A stretch of 64,000 nucleotides of DNA, from assembly GCF_016587375.1 (NCBI RefSeq), contig NZ_BNJG01000001.1, forward strand, positions 4,608,501-4,672,500, in the 5' to 3' direction. Within the stretch, counting starts at the first letter, position 1; every line of letters begins with the position of its first letter. This DNA comes from Ktedonobacter robiniae (GTDB lineage: Bacteria > Chloroflexota > Ktedonobacteria > Ktedonobacterales > Ktedonobacteraceae). The notes beneath the pieces are model-generated. The model did no database searches. It was not told the DNA's origin and saw nothing but the letters and a program-made list of their open reading frames with translations. The translations under genes and the position numbers were made by a program. This document shows, in pieces, positions 56,863 through 64,000 of the stretch.

Positions 56863-57816
56863 ATGACTCTCTCCACTGATGAACTGATCCTCAAAGCGAC
56901 TGGTTCAACCTCCAGCGCACAGTTACAGGCCCTGATCCCCCAAATCTGGGCGTCTGTCATCGAGCGCAACCTGCGCCTGCGTGCCGTGTTTCAGCAAAGC
57001 GTCGTTGAGAATACGGACCTCCTGGCCCCTGAAGCTGGCGATCAGGTCTATATCCCGATTCTGCCTGACCTGGCCGCGCTTGGCACCTTGACTGAGGGCA
57101 CCGATATCACGCTGACTCAGCTCAACAATGCCAGCTCCATTATCCTGAAACCAACCGAAGTCGGTATGGCTGTTGAAGTCACTCGCAAAGCCCTTGACCG
57201 CCTGAAATATGACGGAATTGCAGAGGTTATGGATCGCCTGAGCTACTCCATGAGCTTGAACATCGAAGGCCGTTTTGCCGCTCTGTTCAACGCGACCGTA
57301 CCTGGCACCGCGACCAAGCTCAGCGCACTCTATGCCAACAACAAAGCGACTGCCACCATCACCACGACCGACACCTTTAGCGACCAGTTGATCCTGAACG
57401 CCGTTGCGGCTCTTGAGCAGGCAAACAACGTCCCGTTTGATGATGGCTACTACCGTCTCTACATCTCACCGACACAGTACGCTGCCCTCATGATGGACCA
57501 GAACACACGTCAGGACTTGCGGTATGCCGCGCCTGATCGGTTGCTGACTGGCGAAAAGGGCGCTCTGCATGGGTGTCGCGTTGTCGTCACCAACTATATC
57601 CAGAACACGGCTGAAGGTTCTGCTGGTGCGGTTCCTGTCCAGAACGCGATGTTGCTCGCTCCTCGTTGGGCCGCAATCGCGTGGAAGCGTCGTCCACAGC
57701 CAATCATCGATCCAACGCTGTATGACATGGGTCGCCGTCGCCGCTTCGGTATCCTGGCCGACTATGACGCGGAGCTGATCCACGCCGAGCGTGCCCTGGT
57801 CCTGAAGAGCGCGTAA
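56863..57816 (+). CDS. Major capsid protein (HK97 fold)
   Basis: 317 residues. Segments LIPQIWASVIERNLRLRAVFQQSV, then GDQVYIPILPDLAALGTLTEGTDI (E-loop region), then GMAVEVTRKALDRL (spine helix), then the C-terminal RRRRFGILADYDAELIHAERALVLKSA are typical of the N4-gp56/P22-like branch of the HK97 fold. Strong ribosome site (GAAAGG) upstream. Confidence 0.9.
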   Translation: MTLSTDELILKATGSTSSAQLQALIPQIWASVIERNLRLRAVFQQSVVENTDLLAPEAGDQVYIPILPDLAALGTLTEGTDITLTQLNNASSIILKPTEVGMAVEVTRKALDRLKYDGIAEVMDRLSYSMSLNIEGRFAALFNATVPGTATKLSALYANNKATATITTTDTFSDQLILNAVAALEQANNVPFDDGYYRLYISPTQYAALMMDQNTRQDLRYAAPDRLLTGEKGALHGCRVVVTNYIQNTAEGSAGAVPVQNAMLLAPRWAAIAWKRRPQPIIDPTLYDMGRRRRFGILADYDAELIHAERALVLKSA

Positions 57817-57827
57817 TAAGGAGAGCT

Positions 57828-58448
57828 ATGGCGTATACGAACAATCCGTATTGCCAACTCTCTGACGTGAAGCTGGTATTAGGTTCGCAGTCCACAGCGA
57901 ATGACGCATGGATTGCAAGCCTGATACCAGAGGCGCAGACCTGGATTGATGACGAAGTTGGCTACCAATTCCAGACGGAGGTAGGCACCACTCGCACCTT
58001 CTCCGGCCATGACACGCAGTACTTGATGCTCGGTGAATGGGTGCAGTCAATCAGTAAGGTCATCCAGGTGTCCTACGCACAGAGTGTGGGCTACGATGGG
58101 TACTTTAACACAGTACTCACCTCGCAGCAGGATATCACGAATGACATTGTGATTGGCCCTGAGAACCGCAATCCTGGCTGGAAGTTGGAGCGCATGTCCC
58201 AGGCTCCCTTCTACACCGGAATGCGGAACTACATCGTCACTGGCACCTGGGGCTATGGCTCCATCCCGCTTGACATCAATCGCGCCACTGCTCGCCTCGT
58301 AGCGTTCTACGTCAAGATGCGCGATACGAACTACTCCGACACCCTTATCGAGCAAGGTGCAGCTCGGCAGAAATACACTAAGACTATCCCCGACGACATT
58401 AACGACATCCTCAAGCATTACAAGAAAAGGTTCTTCTACACCCGATGA
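57828..58448 (+). CDS. Head-tail connector (gp6-like), 206 aa
   Basis: Starts YCQLSDVKLVLGSQSTANDAWIASLIPEAQTWIDDEVGY, the helical ring-forming pattern of head completion proteins located right after the capsid gene. AAGGAG before ATG 57828. Confidence 0.75.
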   Translation: MAYTNNPYCQLSDVKLVLGSQSTANDAWIASLIPEAQTWIDDEVGYQFQTEVGTTRTFSGHDTQYLMLGEWVQSISKVIQVSYAQSVGYDGYFNTVLTSQQDITNDIVIGPENRNPGWKLERMSQAPFYTGMRNYIVTGTWGYGSIPLDINRATARLVAFYVKMRDTNYSDTLIEQGAARQKYTKTIPDDINDILKHYKKRFFYTR

Positions 58449-58930
58449 TGCAGGTTGAAATTCTCGATCTCTCCAACATCTTTGGGCTTGATTGGGGAAT
58501 GACGGTCAGAACTGGAATCAAGAGCCAGGCAGAGCTATATGCGAAAGAGGAAGCCCAGCGCATCATTGATCGCACTCCAGATGCCACTGGCTCCCTTCGA
58601 GCGGATGAGACGTGGTCAGCGAACATTGACCCTCAGCAGGATGAGATTGCCCACTTCTGGACTGGCACTGCCAATCAGCTTGCCAATGGTGGTCGCGCCT
58701 ACGCAATCTACGTGGAAGGCCCACCTATGCCCGATGGCACCGATCCCCTGAACGTGGGCGGCATCAACGGCATGTGGGCCACAGCAGAATGGGCACAGGG
58801 GTACGCCGGAGCCAACATGTATGGAGATGCAGCGAGTGAAGAAGACCTGGCTCTCCTCGAAAAGTACGGTGATGCTGGTATGCAAGCAGCCGTTGATGCC
58901 ATTACATCAGGAGGTGGCGTGCGCATATGA
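58445..58930 (+). CDS. Head-tail joining / HK97 gp10-like neck protein, 161 aa
   Basis: Contains IKSQAELYAKEEAQRIIDRTPDATGSLRADETW and RAYAIYVEGPP, like gp10-type tail-completion proteins. ATGATG start overlaps the connector stop. Confidence 0.7.
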   Translation: MMQVEILDLSNIFGLDWGMTVRTGIKSQAELYAKEEAQRIIDRTPDATGSLRADETWSANIDPQQDEIAHFWTGTANQLANGGRAYAIYVEGPPMPDGTDPLNVGGINGMWATAEWAQGYAGANMYGDAASEEDLALLEKYGDAGMQAAVDAITSGGGVRI

Positions 58931-59373
58931 CCGTCTACCAACCACAAGACCCCGTTATCTCCCCCGTTGTTGCAGCCATTGCCAACATTGTCCAGACGCA
59001 GATTGCAGGCGTTACCGTTGTCTATCAGCAGCCACCCGATGGTCCTCCAGAGGATGGAAGTGTGGTGATCCCCCTCTCCACCTATAAGATCCTGGGCGAC
59101 TCGAATGGCAAGATGTACACCAAGCTCACCTTTGGTATCAGGCACTTCATTCGCCGTGGGAACTTCCAAGAGAATGTCCTGGCCGCATACTCCTACTGGT
59201 ATCCCTACATGCAAGCCTTTAGTGCCTGGGGCAACCAGGATTTAGGTGGCCTCGCACAGAACATCACTGTCTCCAATGGTGGTGTCACCCAATTTGTCCA
59301 GGCTGCGCAAGTCTTCACTGCACTCATTGTCAACCTCGACGTGATCCTCGAATTCAATATCCCCACAAGCTAG
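58927..59373 (+). CDS. Tail terminator-like protein, 148 aa
   Basis: Alpha/beta protein (VVAAIANIVQTQIAGVTVVYQQPPDGPPEDGSVVIPL) between neck and tail tube genes, with the size of tail-terminator proteins. Assigned by position and fold pattern only. Confidence 0.6.
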   Translation: MTVYQPQDPVISPVVAAIANIVQTQIAGVTVVYQQPPDGPPEDGSVVIPLSTYKILGDSNGKMYTKLTFGIRHFIRRGNFQENVLAAYSYWYPYMQAFSAWGNQDLGGLAQNITVSNGGVTQFVQAAQVFTALIVNLDVILEFNIPTS

Positions 59374-59383
59374 GAGCCTCTAC

Positions 59384-60379
59384 ATGGCAGGTTACTCTCT
59401 TTCAAAACGATCTTGGCTTGGTGTCGGTGTGGAATCAACCCCTGGCACTGCCCTGGTCGCTCCCACCGTCTACCACCCGGCCAAATCAATCATGAAAGGC
59501 ACCAAAAAGCGCGAGCAGCTTAAAGAAGAGCGCGGCAATCGCGATGGTGTCTACGGAATTGTCGATACGATTCGGGAAGGCGCGATTGACCCCAAAGGTC
59601 CGTTTTACGCTGACACGAGTCCCTACTTTATGCTTGGTGCCTGGGGTGCTGTGACCAGCACGCAGCCTGATGCCACCAACCTCCCCAACGTCCACAAGCA
59701 CACCTTCGCCCTGGCCGACCAGCCCAAGACGTTGACCCTCTTCAAGAACTACGACGCAGCGGTCTATGTCGGTGCCTATGCGGTCGTGGAAAAGTGGACC
59801 CTCAAGTTCGCGGCAGATGGCAAGGTGCTGGAGAATGATGTCGCCCTCAAGCATCTGTACCCGGTGAAGTACGCCGGAGCGCAGCTCACCCCAACCTTTA
59901 GCCCGGTTCAGCCGTTCGCTGGTTATGCTCCGCAGATCACGCTCGGTGGCGTCTCGACGCTCGACATTGATGATGTGATGATTGAGTTCGATCAGAAATG
60001 TACCTTGTGGTATCCCGCTGGTGGCTCTGCCGACTTCGCTGCTGTCTACTTCGGCGAAAGAACGGTCAAGGTCGATTTTACTGCTCGCTTTGATACAGAC
60101 GCGCTCTACAACCACTTCTTCAACGGGAGTCGCACTGACGACAGCTTCACGATTGATGTCAAAGGTCCGTCCCTTGGCGTAGATGGTGCGAACACCTACT
60201 ACCAGGAACTCAACATCAGCGTGCCGATCATCTCCTACGACAGCATGGACCACGACCTGTCGAAAGACAACGTCTTAATCAAGGCGAAAGCGACCGCCAT
60301 CTCCACAGCCAACCAGACTGGTGGCTCTCCCATGATCTCGGCCTTCGTGCAGAATCTCGTCGCTAGCTACACCGTATAA
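59384..60379 (+). CDS. Major tail tube protein
   Basis: 331 residues, beta-rich, with repeated Gly/Thr-rich strands and GVGVESTPGTALVAPT at the start, a common beginning of tail tube proteins. The next genes are the tail chaperones and tape measure, confirming the role. Confidence 0.8.
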   Translation: MAGYSLSKRSWLGVGVESTPGTALVAPTVYHPAKSIMKGTKKREQLKEERGNRDGVYGIVDTIREGAIDPKGPFYADTSPYFMLGAWGAVTSTQPDATNLPNVHKHTFALADQPKTLTLFKNYDAAVYVGAYAVVEKWTLKFAADGKVLENDVALKHLYPVKYAGAQLTPTFSPVQPFAGYAPQITLGGVSTLDIDDVMIEFDQKCTLWYPAGGSADFAAVYFGERTVKVDFTARFDTDALYNHFFNGSRTDDSFTIDVKGPSLGVDGANTYYQELNISVPIISYDSMDHDLSKDNVLIKAKATAISTANQTGGSPMISAFVQNLVASYTV

Positions 60380-60391
60380 GGAAACCCCACT

Positions 60392-60808
60392 ATGAGTGAG
60401 AACGAACAATTTCTTTTTGAAGACTTCTTTGTTGCCCAGGATGCCACTGACGAAGGTGATCGCATCGAGGTCGAGATCAATGACCGTCTGGTTCCCCTTC
60501 GTCTCAAGCGTGGCCTCTCCTTCGAGGATAAGGCTGCGGCCAAGGCTGTTGGTGTGAAGCAGAAAGTGAAGCCCAATGGTGAGGTCGAGATCGTCGAGAT
60601 GGACGAAGCTGCCTTCGCTGTGGAGCTACTCTATCGCTGTATTGTCTCCTGGCCTTTCGTCTACAGTTCCGGTCGCAAGGTGCCTGTCTCGCGTGAGAAC
60701 ATCCGAATCATGCTCTCTGAGGGTGCCGAGGCTGTGGCCCAGGTAGTCCTCCAGCGCATCAATAAGAGGCGCGAGATCAAGCAGCCTTTTACGACGCCTT
60801 CCGAGTAG
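60392..60808 (+). CDS. Tail assembly chaperone, upstream frame
   Basis: 138 residues. Lies between tail tube and tape measure. Reads EDFFVAQDATDEGDRIEVEINDRLVPLRLKRGLSFEDKAAA, like gpG-type chaperones. Its stop at 60808 is overlapped by a second frame in the -1 phase. Confidence 0.75.
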   Translation: MSENEQFLFEDFFVAQDATDEGDRIEVEINDRLVPLRLKRGLSFEDKAAAKAVGVKQKVKPNGEVEIVEMDEAAFAVELLYRCIVSWPFVYSSGRKVPVSRENIRIMLSEGAEAVAQVVLQRINKRREIKQPFTTPSE

Positions 60809-61098
60809 AGCTTCGCCGATCACTCCTAAAGGAAGGCTCTCCCAACCCAACCATCCCGCCTGAATCCTTCGGGTTTCGACTCCAATGTTATGAGCAATTC
60901 GGCTGGACCCCTGCGGTAGTTCTCAAGCTACCAGAGGGCGAGGCCGAGTTACTCAGCATTTACTTTGAGGAAACGTCGGCGCATCAGTATCGGCAAAATC
61001 AAGACATGAAGCGCAGATCGTCAAACGATTCGTCAGGTCGAGCGAGTGAGGTGACTGATCTTGTGATTGAAGACGAAGAGGACGACTATGGCGAATAA
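60787..61098 (+). CDS. Tail assembly chaperone, -1 frameshift extension
   Basis: A stop-free frame in the -1 phase of the upstream chaperone, running from CCTTTTAC (about 60785) to 61098. It lacks an own start and ribosome site. Product FYDAFRVELRRSLLKEGSPN, then PESFGFRLQCYEQFGW, ending EDEEDDYGE. By analogy with lambda G-GT it is made as a fusion by -1 frameshifting near the T run. Confidence 0.65.
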   Translation, partial: FYDAFRVELRRSLLKEGSPNPTIPPESFGFRLQCYEQFGWTPAVVLKLPEGEAELLSIYFEETSAHQYRQNQDMKRRSSNDSSGRASEVTDLVIEDEEDDYGE

Positions 61099-64000
61099 CG
61101 CAAGCGTTGGCCTGCGTGTCTTTCTCCAGGATGACGCAACCAGTGGGCTTGCAAAATTTGCAACGGGCCTGATCGACACCAGAGCTGTTATGACCAATCT
61201 CGTGAGTGCATCTATGGACTTCAGTGAAGCACTCCTTGAACTAGGTTCCGTTGTCATTGGCACCAACGACATCCTGTCGAAGTTCCGAACAACCGTCGCT
61301 GGTATCCGTACCAACATGAACAACACGGGCCAGTCGTTCCAGGACTTTGGTGAGATCGCAATCGGAACTGGCGACATCATGACGGACATGGGCAAGAAGG
61401 CGCTCACTGCGATGGACGACATGAAAGAGCTTGATGCGTCCATGCTCGCTACAGTGGCTGTCGCCAAAGACCTGACCACAGCGGAGACTGCGACAGGGGA
61501 TGCTACTGAGGGTGCCGGAAATAAAACGAAGTCTACTGGCGCTAGTTTATTCATGCTTGCGATGGCCTTCCAGCAGACATCACAGACGTTGATGCAGCTC
61601 AATACCACCCTTGATAACGCAGTCATAAGTTCTGGTAACCTGGAGGATGCGTTCATTCGCGCTCAGATTGCGACTAAGGCCACAGGCACCGACGTGCAGA
61701 CCCTGAATGATGCCATCGTCAGACTGTCCGACCAGGGCATGTTCTCGACGCAGCAGGTGTCAGACGGCTTCCAGCAATTGGGCGAGCGAGGATATAACAC
61801 GGCTCAGATTGTCAATGATAATCTGGGAGTTGCAATAATGAACCTCGCAGAAATCACCAAGACCGATATGGTGACCTCAGCCGACCTCATGACCACAGCC
61901 CTGCATGACTTCGGTGCCACTGCACAAGACTCAACGAGGTACGCAAGTGCGCTCTCCTACGCATTCTTCAACGGTATCCCTGATGTCAACGGCTTGATGT
62001 CAGCCCTCCAGCGCCTTGGACCATCAGCCTCGTCACTCCATATCCCGTTCGAGGATGTTATGTCATCCCTGATCTACCTGTCTCAGCATGGTATGCCCGA
62101 TGTGAGTCAGGCAGGCACAGCCCTCAACTATATGATGGCCGCGCTCTCTGCACCATCAAGTACGGCTGCAAGTACCCTGAAGGCTCTTGGCGTGAGCATG
62201 TACGACATGAAGGGACACCTCAAAGACCTGCCAACAATGGTGAGTGACCTGTTCGCTGCCCTCGCTAAACAACCGGACTCACAGGCAGCCGTGGACTTGC
62301 GCAGCATCCTTAATATTCGATCCGGTCAGGCTGGTAAGGTCATGGGAGCCAACCCAAACATCAAGGCCGACCTCCAGCAGGGTGCGAAAAATGTAAAGAA
62401 CGCAGAGGATACCAACTACCTGGGACAGTCGGTTGACAAAATCCGTGGAGACTTCAACCAGTCATTCGCTCGCTTGCAATCAACCTGGAACTCCACGTGG
62501 TCTTTGCTGTTGCTTCCAGTGGTGCAGTGGTTGACACCAATCCTTAATAGCCTCAATACCTTCGTCAGCACGCTCGGCAAAGCCAACCCGTCAACCAAGG
62601 AGTTTGTTGCCATCATGGCTCTCATTCTGATTGTCGCGGTCCCAATTATCGGCGTGGTTCTTGGTATTGCGGCAGGGTTCATAATGCTTATCGCCGTGAT
62701 AGGGTGGATACCCCTGGTGATCGCGGGTATCGTCGTCCTGGTAGGAATAGCAGCAGCGGCAGTCATTGCCTGGTGGGGGCCGATCTCAGGCTTCTTCGTG
62801 GGCTTGTGGAATGGCATCAAATCGGTAACTGCATCAGTGATTGCTTGGTTCCACAACGCATGGGCAGTCGTGGTTCAGTGGTTCATTGGCGTCTGGGGCG
62901 GGACCGTCCACGCGGTGCAATCCGTAGCCAACGGAGTGAAATCCGCCTGGTCGAGTACCGTGAGCTGGCTGTCTGGAATTTGGCATGGTATCCAGGGAGC
63001 CTGGAATACATCGATTCATGCGATAGGCAATGCACTCAAGGCCGTTTGGGGCGGGATTGTCACCGCTCTTGGCATGTATGTCCATATGATGGTTGCCTAC
63101 TTCATGCTTCCAGTTACCGCGATGCAATGGTTGTATAACCACAACTATTACGTACAGCGTTTTGTGGACATGGTGGTCGGAGGCTTCAAATGGCTGGGGC
63201 AGCAGACAGTCATCATCTGGAACAACTTTCTCGGCTGGCTGAGTGGCACCGCTTTTCCAGCCCTCAAGTCAGCGTTCGCCGCAGTAGTCGGCTTCCTCTA
63301 CATCGTGTTTGTGAAGCCCTTCGTCGATTCCTTTAACTTCGTCTGGCATTGGGTTCAGGTTGGATGGAATGCGGCAGTCGGCTGGATCAACGGCACCGGG
63401 ATTCCGCTCCTCAAAGCCGCGTGGGGCATCGTCGTTTCCGGTATCAATGCGCTCTTTGTCAACCCGGCCAGGGACGCTATGGGAAAAATTACAGGCGCTA
63501 TTATGTGGGCGTGGAACGGGGCTGTGGGTGCCTTCAACTGGTTAAAGAATTGGTTCGCGTCGTGGGCACCAGGGTTTATCAATAGCGTAGGGCAGTACCT
63601 AGGTGGCTTTGGTCATAGAATATACCAGAGTCTCGTTCAGCCTTTCGTAGATGTTGGACACATGCTGTACACCTCTGGATTAAACTTCATCAATATGCTA
63701 GCAAAAGGTATTACCGATAACATACCCAGGCTGATAGGTGCGGTGTCAGGTGCGGCGAAAGCGGTTTGGTCCTTCCTCGGCTTCCACTCCCCCACGAAGG
63801 AGGGGCCACTGAGTGATTCTGATCAGTATATGCCGAACATGATGAAGATGATGGCAACGGGCATCACGAAGAATACACATCTGGTCACTGGAGCAGTCAG
63901 CCACGTTGCGAATGGTATTGCGACTGGTATCAACACGCCGACTGTCGCTCGCCTCAACTCGGTTGGGGGCCAGGGCCAGCAAGGTCAGGTGACCAACATC
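61088..64000 (+). CDS. Tape measure protein (3' end beyond the window)
   Basis: Sets tail length and is ejected with the DNA. 971 residues are visible without a stop. The N-terminal region is helical; a TP901-type tape-measure core follows (about 200-440, with LMSALQRLGPSASSLHIPFEDVMSSL and GLPNMV-like segments). A hydrophobic stretch near 515-560 and many Trp-rich repeats (WNGAVGAFNWLKNWF) come next, then FHSPTKEGPLSDSD, a typical tape-measure motif. ATG 61088 overlaps the chaperone extension. Confidence 0.93.
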   Translation, partial: MANNASVGLRVFLQDDATSGLAKFATGLIDTRAVMTNLVSASMDFSEALLELGSVVIGTNDILSKFRTTVAGIRTNMNNTGQSFQDFGEIAIGTGDIMTDMGKKALTAMDDMKELDASMLATVAVAKDLTTAETATGDATEGAGNKTKSTGASLFMLAMAFQQTSQTLMQLNTTLDNAVISSGNLEDAFIRAQIATKATGTDVQTLNDAIVRLSDQGMFSTQQVSDGFQQLGERGYNTAQIVNDNLGVAIMNLAEITKTDMVTSADLMTTALHDFGATAQDSTRYASALSYAFFNGIPDVNGLMSALQRLGPSASSLHIPFEDVMSSLIYLSQHGMPDVSQAGTALNYMMAALSAPSSTAASTLKALGVSMYDMKGHLKDLPTMVSDLFAALAKQPDSQAAVDLRSILNIRSGQAGKVMGANPNIKADLQQGAKNVKNAEDTNYLGQSVDKIRGDFNQSFARLQSTWNSTWSLLLLPVVQWLTPILNSLNTFVSTLGKANPSTKEFVAIMALILIVAVPIIGVVLGIAAGFIMLIAVIGWIPLVIAGIVVLVGIAAAAVIAWWGPISGFFVGLWNGIKSVTASVIAWFHNAWAVVVQWFIGVWGGTVHAVQSVANGVKSAWSSTVSWLSGIWHGIQGAWNTSIHAIGNALKAVWGGIVTALGMYVHMMVAYFMLPVTAMQWLYNHNYYVQRFVDMVVGGFKWLGQQTVIIWNNFLGWLSGTAFPALKSAFAAVVGFLYIVFVKPFVDSFNFVWHWVQVGWNAAVGWINGTGIPLLKAAWGIVVSGINALFVNPARDAMGKITGAIMWAWNGAVGAFNWLKNWFASWAPGFINSVGQYLGGFGHRIYQSLVQPFVDVGHMLYTSGLNFINMLAKGITDNIPRLIGAVSGAAKAVWSFLGFHSPTKEGPLSDSDQYMPNMMKMMATGITKNTHLVTGAVSHVANGIATGINTPTVARLNSVGGQGQQGQVTNI

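Overview
The window joins two different kinds of DNA. Positions 1 to about 25,800 look like the chromosome of a high-GC, multi-kinase, soil-type bacterium. I infer Chloroflexota, class Ktedonobacteria, from three things: Ser/Thr kinases fused to large extracytoplasmic domains, secreted Gly-rich repeat proteins, and an IscB element. This is a judgement from gene style, not from a marker gene. From about 25,800 to the right edge (64,000) lies the left part of an integrated tailed phage (siphovirus style, HK97 capsid fold). Its right end is outside the window.

Host part. An ABC-2 permease fragment (1-831) is followed by a GH13 glucosidase, an ABM-domain protein and a disordered Gln/Asp repeat protein. 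Next come two related genes, a transmembrane Ser/Thr kinase and a kinase-less paralogue. An IscB (OMEGA) gene follows, interrupted by a complete group II intron with its own reverse transcriptase. A third receptor kinase is split in two by a 77-bp hairpin. After it comes a run of small secreted proteins, four of them Gly/Tyr/Phe-rich or repetitive, then methionine aminopeptidase, a small HTH regulator, two membrane proteins and a PLP-dependent cysteine/cystathionine synthase. Nearly every host intergenic gap carries a long perfect or near-perfect hairpin. Several share sequence, and at least two lie inside reading frames.

Phage part. A large serine recombinase (25,753-27,711) sits at the left end, antisense across the 3' end of the synthase gene. 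The phage has therefore integrated between that enzyme's catalytic domain and whatever followed it. Leftward (minus-strand) early genes fill 27.7-45.6 kb: four overlapping mini membrane proteins, a PD-(D/E)XK nuclease, primase, zinc-finger proteins, family A DNA polymerase, phosphoesterase, nucleotide kinase, Holliday-resolvase-like nuclease, DnaB-type helicase, replication initiator, Rad52-like annealing protein, a Cro/CI-type repressor, a DUF2786 protein and about ten small proteins. Rightward genes start at 47.4 kb: a membrane/coiled-coil protein with a candidate -1 frameshift, a cluster of seven tRNA or tRNA-like genes, a methyltransferase-Mrr nuclease fusion, a stray response regulator (minus strand), then terminase, portal, protease, scaffold, capsid, connectors, tail tube, tail chaperones and a tape measure protein that runs off the window.

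Most unusual structures. (1) Two inverted arrays of GTTCA/TGAAC half-sites at an 11-bp pitch (41,066-41,210 and 46,861-47,128) flank a 5.6-kb module and a 1.7-kb gene-free zone between the leftward and rightward genes. (2) The group II intron sits inside the RuvC-III-proximal part of iscB. (3) Several tRNA-like genes have normal acceptor and T arms but abnormal or missing anticodon arms. (4) Hairpin elements split or extend receptor-kinase reading frames. (5) A shared promoter/leader cassette, with a TTTGTCGA box and the leader GGAGAAGACACAATG, precedes the early phage genes.
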